From Blasia pusilla (Eukaryota > Marchantiophyta > Marchantiopsida > Blasiales): a DNA stretch of 64,000 nucleotides. Each line of letters opens with the position of its first letter. Positions within the stretch are counted from its first letter, which is position 1. A program made the translations under genes and the position numbers. Below are positions 40,559 to 52,872 of the stretch, in pieces. The stretch covers positions 9,734,001 through 9,798,000 of the forward strand of contig CM114271.1 of the NCBI GenBank assembly GCA_050084515.1, read 5' to 3'. Below the pieces are notes generated by a model. It was not told the DNA's origin, did not search any database, and saw nothing but the letters and a program-made list of their open reading frames with translations.

Positions 40559-42378
40559 TGGAGGATCTAGGTATGAAGGGCTATCATGAGACCTTTGGAA
40601 GAGAGCAAGTGGAGGACCTCTCCGCTATTGTAAAACCAGTTCAGTATGAGAGGATGAGTCTTACGCCAGATATGGAGTTCTATGTAGGGAGGACTATCCA
40701 GGAGGTGGAGAAAGAAGCCTACAAGGAGTTGTTGCTAGAGTTCAAGGATGTGTTTTCTTGGTCACATCACGACCTGACTGGAATCTCACCTGAGTATGGA
40801 GAACATCGGATAGACTTGAAGGAGGATGCAGTACCAGTTAGGCAAAGGCAATACAGGCTCAATCCAAAGTACTCCTTGAAGGTGAAGGAGGAGTTGGATA
40901 AGCTATTGGAAGCAGGATTTATCTATCTTGTAAAACATAGTGAGTGGGTATCCCCCATTGTGATTGTGCCAAAGAAGGTGGGAGCTGATGGAATAGCCAA
41001 GATCAGAGTTTGTCAAGACTATAGAAAGTTGAATGAGGCTACCAAGAAGGACTTCTACCCGCTGCCCTTCAGTGATATCATACTGGACCATGTAGCTGGT
41101 CATGCGGTGTACACTTTCTTGAATGGTATGTCGGGGTACTTACCAGACCTTCATCAGAGTTGGAGACCAGATCTACACTACATTCACCACTGATTGGGGG
41201 ACTTATGCATTTTGTAGGATGCCCTTTGGATTGTGTAATGCTCCAGGTACATTTCAGAGGATCATGAGAGACATTTTCCATGATATCTTGAGGCATTTTC
41301 TAGAGGTCTTCATCGATGATTTTGCAGTTTTCAGTAAGAGGGAGGAGCATCTACAACATTTGAGGCTTACATTTGAAAGATGTAAGGAAGCCAATCTGAA
41401 GTTAAACCTAGGAAAGTGCTTCATTGGGATGGAGAGTGGGATACTGTTGGGGCATAAAGTATCAGTTGAGGGGATTGTTGTAGACCTGGATAAAGTGACC
41501 ACCATCTTGGCTCTCAAAGCACCCACTAGTGTGAAAGAAGTTCGAGGCTTCCTTGGCATGGTTGGTTATTATAGGAGGTTTATAGAGGGATATGCTAAGA
41601 TTGCTCTCCCATTGATTGAGTTGCTGAAGAAGGAGGCTACATTCCACTGGGCAGATCGCCAAGAGGAAGCCTTTAGGGAGCTCAAGGCAAAGATGGTGAA
41701 GGCACCCATGATGGCAGCACCAAGGTTTGATAGAGACTTCCATGTAACTGGTGATGCTTCTGGATTTTGCATAGGAATTATATTGTGGCAGTATGGAGAG
41801 GACAAAGAGGAGAGGCCAATTTATTATGCTAGTAGGCGTTGAGTTCATTGAGAGAAACTACAAAGACTCTTGAGAGAGAGTGCTTGCCTATCATTTTTGC
41901 GTGTAAGAAGTTCAGGCATTACCTCCTTGGCTATGATGTGGTCTTTCACATTGATCATGATGCCATCAAACATTTGGTCAACAAGGCTGATCTATCCGGC
42001 AGAGTTGCAAGGTGGGTTATGCTGCTACAAGAGTTCCAATACCAGATCAAGGTGAAGCCAAGGATGGGGAACAAGAATGTTGACTACCTATCCAGGCTAG
42101 AGGAGGAAGAGATGAGAAACTCTATTGTTGCCGAGTTTCCTGATGAACACCTCTTTGCCATTTCAGAAGAAGGGGATGAGTATGCTGAGATTAGAAGGTA
42201 TCTCAAAGAGGGAGTTGTTCCACCCGAGAACTCTCAAAAACAAAATATTTTTATGGTTAAGGCAGGGCCATATACATTGATCGAGGACGTGCTGTTCAAA
42301 CTTGGACCAGATGACAGGTTGAGAAGGTGTGTGAGTAAGGGAGAAAGTCTGAGAATCATGCACACATTCCACTCATGA
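40543..42378 (+). pseudogene. Retro-3 reverse transcriptase and RNase H
   Basis: The RT block GEHRIDLKEDAVPVRQRQYR, SEWVSPIVIVPKK, KIRVCQDYRKLNEATKKD, YTFLNGMSGY is followed by a frameshift near 41140. Next come YAFCRMPFGLCNAPGTFQRI, the catalytic VFIDDF (about 41308-41325) and VRGFLGMVGYYRRFI. RNase H starts FHVTGDASGFCIG and, after a TGA at 41840, continues KKFRHYLLGYDVVFHIDH. The integrase-linker region (LEDVLFKLGPDDRLRRC-like) ends at TGA 42376. Confidence 0.9.
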
Positions 42379-43455
42379 GAGGAGGGAGGTCACTTTGGAG
42401 TGGAGACCACAATCAAGAAGATTCGAACTGCAGGGTACTGGTGGCCTACCCTCCATAGAGATGTGCACAAGTACATCAAGAGTTGTGACCCTTGCCAACA
42501 TTCAGGAAAACCTTCAGTTAAGGATCACTGGCCACTCATACCTATCATTCCTTTGGGTCCTTTTGCTAAGTGGGGAATTGACTTCATTGGTCCTATCACT
42601 CCTGCTAGTAAGGGCCATAGAAATAGGTACATTATTCTAGCCACTGATTATGCTACTAAGTGGGTGGAAGCGAAGGCCACAAGGAAGAATGATGGTGAAA
42701 CTGTTGGGAGGTTCTTGGATGAGCATATTCTCATGAGGTTTGGTGCTCCATGGGAGTTAGTGAGTGATAGAGGTTTGCACTTCATTAATGAGGTGATTCA
42801 GGCTATAACAGAGCAGCACCAAATCAAGCATAGGTTGACCACGCCTTACAACCCTAAGGCTAATGAACTCACTGAGAGAGCCAGTGGGATCATTGGTGCT
42901 ATTTTGACCAAGATGGTGGCAGCTCACAAATCAGATTGGGATAGGAAATTAGCTTCAGCTGTCCATGCTTACAACACATCTGAGAAGAGTACAACAGGGA
43001 AAAGTCCCTACTTCTTGGTGTATGGGCAGAACCCACTCTTGGTAGTAGAGTTGGAGTTGAAGACTGATCATACTCTAGAAGGGCACTTCCAACCTGAAGG
43101 TGGCATAGATAGCAGGCCGGATATGATTGATGCCCTAGAGGAGGAGAGAAAGGCAGCATTGGAGAAGACCAAGGCAGTTCAGCAACAAAGGAAGATGAGA
43201 TTTGATAACCGAATCAAGCATGATCCAGTGAAGGATGGGGACCTGGTGATGATGTATGATAGTCGACACTAAAAGTTTCCTGGAAAGCTGCACATTCGCT
43301 GGCTTGGGCCTTATCAGGTAATCTCAGTATTTGAGAATGGTTCTTTGTCTTTGGCTACACTAGATGGTGAAGCATTACCGGCAAGAGTGAATGGATCGAG
43401 GATTAGAAAATACTATGACATGGGGCAACTGATTGAAGATGGTTTTCAAAACTAG
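42379..43455 (+). pseudogene. Retro-3 integrase
   Basis: The zinc-binding part is kept as HFGV...CDPCQHSGK. The core is complete: KWGIDFIGP, ELVSDRGLHF, NPKANELTERASG. The segment YIILATDYATKWVEAKATRK, which is missing from Retro-1, is present. The C-terminal domain follows (QQQRKMRFDNR, KDGDLVMMYDSRH). A TAA at 43270 interrupts it before KFPGKLHIRWLGPYQV. The natural end is GFQN at 43455. There is no chromodomain. It would insert the element DNA. Confidence 0.9.
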
Positions 43456-43587
43456 CATGCTCTCGGGGCATTCGCAAGGTGGCCGTGGGATTATGTGCGC
43501 CCCTTCATAAGTGGCTCCCATGGGTGTTAGATACTTTTGGGACTCTAGTTAGGTGAGTAGAAGGAGCTAGAACAACAATCTGCAATT

Positions 43588-44160
43588 TAAATGAGATCAT
43601 TGGTGCTATTTTGACCAAGATGGGGGCAGCTCACAAATCAGATTTTGGATAGGAAATTAGCTTCAGCTGTTCATGCTTACAACACAGCTAAGAAGAGTAC
43701 AACAGGGAAAAATCCCCACTTCTTGGTGTATGGGCATAACCCACTCTCGGTAGTAGAGTTGGAGTTGAAGGCTGATCATACTCTAGAAGAGCACTTCCAA
43801 CCTGAAGGTGGCATGGATAGCAGATTGGATATGATTTATGCACTAGAGGAGGAGAGAGAGGCAGCATTTGGAGAAGATCAAGGCAGTCCACCAACAAAGG
43901 AAGAATGATGGTGAAACTGCTGGGAGGTTCTTGTATGAGCATATTCTCACGAGGTTTGGTGCTCCATGGGATTTAGTGAGTGATAGAGGTTTGCACTTCA
44001 TTAATGAGGTGATTCAGGCTATAACAGAGCAGCACCGAATCAAGCATGATCCAGTGAAGGATGGGGACTTGGGGCTGATGTATGACAGTCGACACCAAAA
44101 GGTTCCGGGAAAACTGCACATTCGCTGTCTTGAACCTTATCAGAGCTCGAAGCTATGGTA
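43588..44160 (+). repeat. Scrambled partial duplicates of Retro-3 integrase
   Basis: Three consecutive blocks copy non-adjacent parts of the integrase. 43588-43905 matches about 42888-43195, 43906-44035 matches about 42690-42828, and 44036-44150 matches about 43212-43310. The junctions lie at short shared words (GGAAGA; ATCAAGCAT). Reading frames are lost. Confidence 0.85.
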
Positions 44161-44873
44161 GCCAACATAGAGGGGAGAATCAGGTGTTGACAGTTGGAGC
44201 ATGGCTAATTGGTTTGGTGATTTAAAGGGCTCGTTGGAAAGCTCTTTGGATGCTTTTCAAGCTGATACAGTCAAATCAAGACATTGGATGCTGGGCTAGA
44301 ATTCTCAAGGTAGATTAGAAAGGCAAGGAGTCTGGATTTTTGGAAAACAAGAGGGCAGGCTATTCGAGGGCTGCTACCTAGAGCACTAGTTGGCCAAATC
44401 TTGATCTGATTGATGGTATGGCTTTGCCTTGAGATGCTCTACACTATGGAGGTCACCCAGAAGAGTTTTCAGCAAGTAATGGGGATCATAGGATACTCAA
44501 CGAGGACTGAGATCGAATGCTTGAGCTCTTGTGGGCTAGAAGATTAATCATGGAATCCTAGAGGACCTCATTTGAAGAGAGCATCCAAGGAGTGATTTGT
44601 GCAGGTGGAGCTAAGAGGATCCAAGGAGTGATTTGTGCAGGTGGAGCTGAGTGGAGGTGTGAACTGAGGGCAGGGCTTGAACCAGCTTGAGAAGAAGCAA
44701 GCATGGTAAGAATTTAAAGGTAGATCTTACCTTCAAGCATGTCCAAGAGACAAGTCAAACCTATGCCATCAATGCTGCTCAAGAGACTTTAGTTAGGACA
44801 GGTTCAGAAGTAGATGAGGTAGAAATTTCAGGCAATAGATGCCTTGGAGTAGATGCTTAGGGGGAGGTAGATT
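44161..44873 (+). other. Retro-3 3' non-coding region and polypurine tract
   Basis: Non-coding. A 50 bp stretch (GAGGATCCAAGGAGTGATTT, GTGCAGGTGGAGCT) is tandemly duplicated at 44583-44650. It ends CTTAGGGGGAGGTAGATT before the LTR; AGGGGGAGG is the likely polypurine primer. A copy of this region without the LTR is at 21690-22375. Confidence 0.7.
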
Positions 44874-46079
44874 TGTAGGAAGGTAGGAAACCAGAATGCC
44901 AGAGAAGCCCAAGTGGGTAGAGGGCTCTCAGCTTCACTTATAAATACTCAGTTTGGTTTAGTTGAAGGGGGCATATACATGTTGTTGGCTAGTAGACACT
45001 CGATCTCTTGAGCCAAGATAACCAGCAGAGTTATGTGCTCCCAGATCTAGGTAGTGTGTAGTGTGCTTGAAGGGGGCTGAGACTAAGAAGATCTCCCATG
45101 TACTCGATGATTTTGTGATACACAGAAAGTAGCCGTGTGAAATGATTTCACTCCACTGCCCTGTGTCTGAGTTTGTGCATGATTGAGTGATGAGTTGGGG
45201 GGCTTGATGAAGTGAGATTCTTGGAGCTGGTTCAACTAATCATTCAAAAGCGTAGTGAGTGGACAAGAGGCTATACCAGTAGAGGGGAGGCAAGCTTGGG
45301 TTCCAAGATTGTGATCCTCCAAGGTGTGCTTTGAAAGCTTGCTGTTCTGCCCACCTGAGTATGGCCTTTGACACCAATCACTGATTACTTCCAGGGTGTG
45401 ACAACCCGGACTTCCAGGTCTAGTAAGTGATAAGAGATTAGTGAGTGGAGAGAGAGAGGGTCATGCTTGAGCTTCCCTATAGGTAGAAGACCATGGGCTC
45501 AGCCTATTAAGTCTCCTACTACCTGAACAAGAAGGGAGAACAAAGGATCAGCGAGGTAAGAGGAGAACAAGAAGGGATGTGGGTGTTGGTTTGAGCAAAT
45601 AGAGAGTTGCTTCCCTTTCAGGCTACCCTGGGGGTGGATGATTATACTAGACAGCGTATTGGATGGCCTTATGTTTTTTTAGTAGTCTCTAGTTGTGAGC
45701 CTTGAGTAGATGTACTGGTTGAATTTCCACTGAGCACTCTATCTAAGGACTCAAAACTACACCCAAGCTCTCACTGGATACTCGGTGAGGAGAAAAAGGT
45801 GATTGCACTACCTGATCAGTTAGGAGTTGGGTGTGCTTTAGAGGATTTCCTTGGTACATTCAACTAGTCCAAGGCAGCACATTGGAGGACCTTATGCTGC
45901 CCTGGTCATTCTTGAATGTGATTTCTAAGTAGAGTGTGCTTGTTGGGTTCCACTGGTCACTCCACTCAAAGCATTCAAGAGAATGGAAGGAGTTTTGGTT
46001 AGTAGGGTGAGGACAGGATTGTGATACTGAAGTGGAGAGGGTTTCTCTAGCCTCTTAAGGTAAAGAGGTGGGGTTTACA
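44874..46079 (+). repeat. Retro-3 3' LTR (right edge approximate)
   Basis: It begins TGTAGGAAGG after the polypurine tract, carries TATAAATAC at 44939 and probably ends TTTACA at 46079, where homology to PMP copy 4 flanks begins. No second copy is in the window to confirm the edge. Confidence 0.6.
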
Positions 46080-46204
46080 GTTGTTAAGGAGTACATCTTG
46101 GAGTTCTGATCTTTTGATCTGGCACTAAGCTCTTACATGGGACCGAACTGGTGGAACTAGCAACATTTTCACATGGGTTGTGTGCTGGCCATGTATTACC
46201 TGGT

Positions 46205-49200
46205 AAGACAATTACCTCAGACTCCACAGGAGTTTTCTTAGACGAGGACCTGGTCCGGCCCTCTCGTCCCGCTTGCCCGAGCGATTCCGCCTCTCGCCTT
46301 GAGGACTCAGCCTCTTTTTTGGAAGACCCCGCCTCGGAATTTCTTGATCCCCTCGCCTTCCTCAAACCTGGTGTGGATTTGTCTTTGGCGGTGACGACCT
46401 TGCCCACCAACTCCGCTGTGTCGAGGGCTTGCTCCTCCGCATCTCCTTCGAAAAAATCGTCAAGTTGCACGAAGTTTGGAATGTCGTCCCTACCTACGAC
46501 CACTGCATCATACACCACACGTAGATTTTTTTTTGTAATGTCCTCTGGGTCGTTGAAGTCCAACCAGATTGGAAAATTGTTAACCTCCCAGTCGGACATG
46601 CGCTGTCCCATCTCCATGTGGTACATGGAGAATGCCTCTCCATCAGGCGGAGAAGCCCACAATTTGCAGGCTGTTGGTAATTTTTTCCACGTTCCTGCAT
46701 TCTTACAATTGATGAGGTACATGTACACCATCCGATGGGCAGCTCTTTGTCAAGATGACTCGGTCGCCTGGTCCTGAAGATCCCACTTCTTCTTTGCAAA
46801 ATCCCATTTTTTGGCGTCTATTTCCTCATCCAGGTCTACCTGAGGGAGGATGTGATTCTTGAACATCATCCTGAATCCCGGGTTTTTTGTCAACTTATCT
46901 CTGATGTCATCAAGCCATAGTTCAAAATCTTTTGCAGCCTCTAGGTTTGCTTCCTCTGGAAGTGGCTCAATCTTCTTAAGCTCCGCTTGAAGACCCACAA
47001 GTATGGACTTCTCGAGAAGGCGTAACACATCCCACAATGACCATTCCCGTAGCCAATGGGAGATCATTGGATCTGAAACTCTCGGAGGATGGTGTGCCGC
47101 CCGCTTTTGGGCCTCAATGCCCTCGAGACTGATTTTCATCAGTCGGATTCGCCTAAACTCGGATATCCCAGACAACGCAAATCTATGCACGCGGTCCATA
47201 AACACTTTCTCGCCGATCTGACCCTATGGATCTTCGTCTCTCTTTCGGTGGCACTTAATTATCGCCTTGAGCTCCTTGTAAAACTAAGGGCCAAGTTCGG
47301 GGTTGAGAATCGCAATGTAATGCTGCATCTTGCTTGCAGTGTACTTTGTAACTGCAGATACGGCAGCCTGAATAAAGTTTGCACGTTCTGATGCTAACAC
47401 ATTCTCCCTTTGCTTCACTTCCAACGAAGCACTCTTCTTGGCGGCCTAGATCTTGGACTAACATAGGATTGTGACGGCTGCATCTTGGGAAATGAAGGTA
47501 TTTGCCCAAGTCTTCTTTTTTATTTGAGCTCCCTTCGCCAGCATCTCATTTACCATACCGTTGCCTAGGAATCCCTTGTACTTTGCCAGGTGCGTCGTAA
47601 GCACCTTCTTCACCCTATCGCAATCCTAGATCCACTGGTGGATGACGTTCCCCTCGGATACAATCCTGCACATCCAAACACAAGGTAAGAACACTGCAAG
47701 CTATAGAGTTCCTGCAACCCGTCGGACTTCGATGGGTTGCAATTCTGTCAACCCATGGGGGTCAAAATGGTAGCACTGAGATAAATGTTGCAACCCATCG
47801 GAGTCCGACGAGTCGCAACACATATCTTTGTGTTACACTTATTGCAACACTCTTGAAATTTTTAGAGAGAATTGCAACCCATCGGAGTCTGACGGTTTGC
47901 ACTCTCTTTTCGTGACTTTCTGGTCCAACCGATTTAGTCATTGGTTACAACCCGTCGGACTCTGATGGGTTGTAGAATGACTTCAATTCGGAGACAGGTT
48001 TCTCGAAAAAAATTGCACATATCAACCCGTCAGAGTCGGACGGGTTGCGCAATGCCTTGTAAACCTGAAATTGGACGCCTAAAAGCAAGCTCTTGTACTC
48101 CGACCACCTACCCTTGGAGGGAGGGGGGAATGCAACCCGTTGGAATCCGACAAGATGCTTTGGACCAAAAGTATCCAAAAAAACCGGTCAGTCCAACAAC
48201 TCATCGGACTCCGACGAGTTGCTTTTAGGCGTCTGATGATTTGTTACCTCTCGTTGTGCAACTCGTCGGAGTCCGACGGATTGCAGAAGAAATAAATCAT
48301 GGAGTCATTTTTCCACTCGTCAATGTTCGACTGGTTTCAATATCCTGCATTAATTTGGTGTGCTTGGCCACCAGGCAACCCGTCGGACTCCGACGGTTTG
48401 CTTGACTATGACATTGACCACAAACAAGATGGTGGCAAGAGACTCAAATCATTCCTGCCCATCGTTAAGCTTTCCAATTATTCAACATCTCTGACTCCGA
48501 CGGGTTGAAGCAATCAAACTTAAGGAAGAGGAAACTTACGTATTGATCTCATGCATTGCCATTTCCACCGTTGCCATGTGATGAGGAAATGGATGGAGCA
48601 CAACTCCCTTCACGCAAAAATGCGCCTCCAATGAATTTGGGCGCTCCTCTGCAAACTGCGTCCACGCCATGTACTTGTGCTTTCCACCCGAGATGAAGAA
48701 GTAAAGGTTCCGCATCCAATTAGATTTGGTTCTTTCAATCGCTCTTCTGAACTCCTGATCTCTCATCCTCCAGAAAAGATCCAACGCCTCCAAGTCCTCT
48801 TTCGTCACCAGCGCTTGGGTTCTATGTTCACCGTAAGGCTAAACATAGAACGGAGGGAAGTTGTCAACGTAGGATGCAGTCGTTGCCAACTGTTTGAGCT
48901 TTGCAATGTCCTCCTCTGACTAAATTTTGCGGACGTACTCCATTGTCCGCAATCGACATAGTGGAATTCTCGGGGCGTTCTGGCCCTCCATCAGTGCCAT
49001 CTGCTTAACAGCCTGCCACAATGGGGACCAAGTCAATAAAATACAGTTTTATGCCAATGAATTGCTTAATGAGCCTTCACATAACTCAAAATTTTCTTAC
49101 CTACTTAAAGATTGGGTCGGTGTCCACGCCCGGCAACTGCTTTGGGAGAGCAGTTGGCAAGTCCACGGGAAACTCATCAATTCGATAAAGGTTAATTTCT

Positions 49201-49739
49201 TCCACAAGGCTCAAAGACAATGAAGACTCTTCTCCTACTTCTTCACAGATGTCCACCATCTCCACACTTGCTGTCCTCATGACCTCATTGTCTCTCACTT
49301 TAACTTTGGCCTTTTCCTCAGCCGATTCTAGATTCATGGTGTCCCCATACCTCATCGGAGATATTTCTTGCATCTCAACACTCTCTGTTGGACGGGCAGG
49401 GCTTTCTTCAATGGGGATTGCTTGTTCCCTTCAAGATTTTGCCAATTGTGCTCTCCTCACTAAGGCGTCAAGACGCTTCTTCTCGCATTTCTCGTCCGCG
49501 ACTCTTTTCTTCAAGGCCTACGATGCCCCAGCCTTGACATTTTGCTTAGCTAGCTCTTCCATAACACGTTTTGCTAGAACCTCCTTCTTGTGCATATCTG
49601 CTTCCCTTTCCCGCTCCTCTATTTCTTGTTGCCTTATCTCATTTTCCAAATGAGGACTTGGAGATGGTGAAGTCGGAGTCCTTATGGACTTGGGAGTGAT
49701 GCTCCCTACCTTGGTTTCTTGTGTTTTCTTTCTCGTCAT
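46205..49739 (-). pseudogene. PMP gene, copy 4, exons 1-3
   Basis: Exon 1 runs from ATG 49739 (MTRKKTQETKVGS) to 49101, exon 2 from 49012 to 48540 and exon 3 from 47665 leftward. Exon 1 gives the charged coiled coil (QEIEEREREADMHKKEVLAK) and VEEINLYRIDEFP, with a TAG at the exon end. In exon 2 the ParB signature DGNHR is replaced: YFFISGGKHKYMAW. Exon 3 is the best copy of the middle region. It has FMDRVHRFALSGISEFRRIR, then YLINCKNAGTWKKLPTACKL, SDWEVNNFPIWLDFNDPED and FFEGDAEEQALDTAELVG. A basic/serine tract (KKEAESSRREAESLGQAGR) leads to the methyltransferase part, which is lost at about 46205. Some stops and frameshifts occur (near 46745, 47287, 47460). Confidence 0.72.
47713..48510. repeat. 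PMP intron 2 palindrome cluster (copy 4)
   Basis: About ten dyads with GAGTCC/GACTCC-type centres between the exon 2 donor (GTAAGT near 48539, minus) and the exon 3 acceptor (47666, minus). More arm mismatches are visible than in copies 1-3 (CCCATCGG, CTGATGGG, CCCGTTGG). Confidence 0.8.
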
Positions 49740-51085
49740 GGTGCAGGTTGGGTCAGTTCTTCCTCCTCGATAGTCTAATGTGCTTATGTGCACGAGAGAT
49801 CCCTTGAAGCATTTTGTGATGAAGCGCCGTGACCCTCTAGCGGATGGGTTCGATTTTTTTGAACCCTCAAAGCGTCAGGTGCTGGATCGTTGTAACCTTC
49901 CAACAAAGTGGTGATGTAACGGAGTTTGGCAGCGGAAAGGTAACGTCAGCTGCTGCGAGGAAGAGCACATGAAATCGCGAAATGAAAAACGGAAATGATC
50001 GAAACCTCAACCTTTTATACTTTTTGAGCCGTTGAGCTGACCATTGGGTCATTGGGTCGTACCGACGGCGACGTGTCATCCGTTTTGGAACTTTGCACAT
50101 GGGAACCCGGACAACCCGTCACTCTCCGACGGGTTGCACGCTTCCCTCGTCTTGGGGATGCAGGGCAAGTTACCGAGGCAACCTATCCGAGACCGACGAG
50201 TTGCACGCATCCCTTGTCCTCGGGTAGCAAGGTGAGGTAGCCAGGAAACCCGTCGGAGACCGACAGGTTGCACGCTTCCCCCATCTTGGGGTAACAAGGC
50301 AAGGTACCCGCGCAACCCGTCAGAGACCGACGGGTTGCATGCTTCCCCCATCTTGGGGTAACAAGGCAGAAACCAATCAGAAACCGACGGGTTGCATGCT
50401 TCCCCCATCTTGGGGTAACCCGTCAGAAACCAATGGGTTGCACGCTTCCCTCGTCTTGGGATAACAAGGCAAGATACCTGCGCAACCCGTTGGAGACCGA
50501 CGGGTTGCACGCTTCCCTCACCTTGGGGTAACAATATGAGGTACTTGGGATACCCCTCAAAGACCGACGGGTTGCACGCTTTCCTCATCCTCGGGTAACA
50601 ATGCGACAAAGCATAGTCTTGAGGCAAGCCGTTGCCCTCCAACGGGTTACAAGATTTACCTTGGGTTGGACACTTCCCACCATATGGAAAAACTGCACTC
50701 ACGGTTTGCACGATTCATTGGACAAGAGAAATCGATGCAAGATCCAAAAGGGAAAGCGAGGTAAGGTGCCTTCCGAACCCGTCCCAATCCCCAACGGACG
50801 TACCAATCCAAGGGACTCCAACGGGTTGCAAGTTGCACTCGAACTCATATAGAAGATGGTACTCCGTGGCTTTGCAACCCACGTGTCTGAGTCCCAAATT
50901 TTGCAACACGTCGGACTCCAACAAGGTGCAAGAGGATTGAATCCATTCCGTTACACAATCTCACCTACCAAACAACATCTTGTCACTCGAATTTTGTCAG
51001 GAGAATAACGGTCAGTATTCACTATAAATGAAAAATCTCATTCTGATTCCCATTCTCATTCTCCATCTGGTGGTATCATCTCGGA
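49740..51085. promoter_or_regulatory. Bidirectional intergenic region of copy 4
   Basis: TATAAAAG on the minus strand (50012-50019) faces PMP, and TATAAATG on the plus strand (51023-51030), followed by TTCTCA-like hexamers (51035-51062), faces the transposase. Between them lie palindromes and a minisatellite (see 50100-50600). 50940-51020 is plain sequence. Confidence 0.6.
50100..50600. repeat. Minisatellite built on the palindrome
   Basis: Seven to eight units of roughly 60-75 bp, each a dyad (CCCGTCAGAGACCGACGGGTTGC type) followed by CACGCTTCCCTCATCTTGGG and GTAACAAGGCAAGGTACC. Arms and length vary between units. Single dyads continue to 50930. Confidence 0.8.
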
Positions 51086-52869
51086 ATGGATAATTAGGTG
51101 AAAATCACTTGTGGCAGTCATCTAGCGGCCCTTCCTCAATCAGAAATAGTTTGACCGCAAGCCTGTGAATCTTTCATACCAATGGATGAAAATTTCCTCT
51201 CAGTGCGATTTTCTTTCCAAATTGGAACAATCTTTTTTTCCAAGGATGTTAGGGTGGACGGTATGGAGGATGTTGTAGGTGAGATAGTCCTGCCAATGAT
51301 AGCATGGAAGTATGGAATCTCCTACCTCTAAAAAATGGTCAATACAGAGTTTATGGCTTGCCTCTGAATTCCTGTGTTTCCCAAGTAGACGGTCCGGAAT
51401 TTCCTAGTGCACCGAGCTCTACGTTTGCCACTCCAAGTTCAGTAGATCTGGCATCGACTCCAACTTCACACATTCGTAAGAATGTTGTACTTCATGAAGA
51501 AATTCTGGATGCCGTCAACCTCAGTGGAATTGTCGCACACCAACCGGGTCCTCTGTCTGCCTACTCCTTCCTCTTGCGAGTATCAGGCAATAGTTTGCTG
51601 TCATCTCTACCCTTTAAAATATTCAAGCACATTCTTGTCGACAAGCTGCCACCCACGTACGATGGTAATTGCATTTTTGAGTTGCCTCCACGTGCTGATG
51701 GAGGATGCTTGAAGGGTATGGACAGAAAGTGTGATTGGCATCGATGGTCCAGGCTTCAACGGACTAGAGCTTCAATTCCACATGGTCCTTGGATTGTTTC
51801 TCGCCGCCAATATATTGGAGCCCTTGAGTGTAGAAGTCATGCATGCCCGTATCTAGAGCGCAATGGGCGAGTCAATACGTTGCAATTCCCCCCTAAGAAT
51901 GCAGAACCTTCATATGAGGTCGGTGCGACCATACGGCCAGGAGGCCATTGATGTCCTCATTGTCAGGCATCCCCTTTCTGCGTTGGAGCGTGTCCTGCAT
52001 ACATATTTTTTATTGTGCACGACTTCAGTTCTACGTCGGAGTACACAAGGTTGGCAGTTGATATTGGCTCCCACATTCATCCTGTTACCGGTGCAATTCA
52101 GAGACACATCAAGGAGGATGTGGCAAAGAAAGTGGCCAAGGTATATAGAAACTCTCTGGGATGAAAGCCTAGAGTGATCTAGTCAACAATAGCATCACAA
52201 ATTTGTGAACAACTGCTTGGAATTCTTGGGTAGGGCGAGATCACAGCTGCTGAGGAGAAACAAATCTGGGAAAATCTCACATTTCTCGCTGATCGTGAAT
52301 GCTTCCAGAATTTGCTGCGTCAAATATAGGTACTTGATGGAAAGATGGCTGAAGTGGATGCCATTGCCAGAATCAAGGCCAACTCCAGATTTCCATTTAT
52401 TCAGAGATGGCAGTTCATGGGCCTAGGAGGCAAAGGATCCACGGCTTATGTCTTAAAAATATCAACGACACGGCCGTCAAGTGGCCTCGATCTTACAGAT
52501 CGAATAAGGGAAGGGGAAGATCTTTATGGCAACTCGGTAAGCTTTGATATTTGCTACGGAGTGCTGAATGGATGGTTGACCATGGGTGCTCATGTTTATA
52601 ACCATGTGGAGAAGGGACTCAAAACTATATTTGTCTATGAGGTAAAAGGAGAAGACGTTGGCAGTTTGAAGATGCGTTGGTTACTCTTATTGGAGGTGGT
52701 GAAGGAAAACAACAGGCCACCTCCGGAAATTTATGGATTCATGGCAGAGAATGCACAACTTGGGTGGATTGCTATCAGGGAAGTGTTTTGGACTGGACAG
52801 GTTCAACTAGAGGGGGAACGGTTGGATGCTTTCCATTGGCAACAGTCTGTGACCCGATACAAATCTTGG
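51086..52869 (+). pseudogene. MULE-type transposase, copy 4, truncated
   Basis: The start ATG at 51086 (MDN) is followed by stops, and conserved sequence resumes at MDENFLSVRFSFQIGTIFFS. The zinc finger is present (ALECRSHACPYLERNG), but the frame breaks within it near 51950, with PHCQ and HIHPVTG in another frame. In the DDE-like core the first acidic residue is kept (SFDICYGVLNG) while the second is changed (GFMAENAQLG, others GFMADN). The gene ends at QQSVTRYKSW, where the T2 element begins; exon 2 and the SWIM finger are lost. Confidence 0.75.
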
Positions 52870-52872
52870 GGG

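Larger units (their letters stand above)
38445..46079 (+). mobile_element. Retro-3: diverged Ty3/gypsy element lacking its 5' end
   Basis: gag fragment, zinc knuckles, protease, RT, RNase H, integrase, a block of scrambled integrase duplicates, 3' non-coding region, polypurine tract and a ~1.2 kb 3' LTR. The 5' LTR, primer site and gag start are missing where Retro-2 abuts at 38444. Base composition and codon use differ from Retro-1 (more AG-rich and AT-richer), marking a separate family. The right edge falls in PMP copy 4. Confidence 0.88.
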
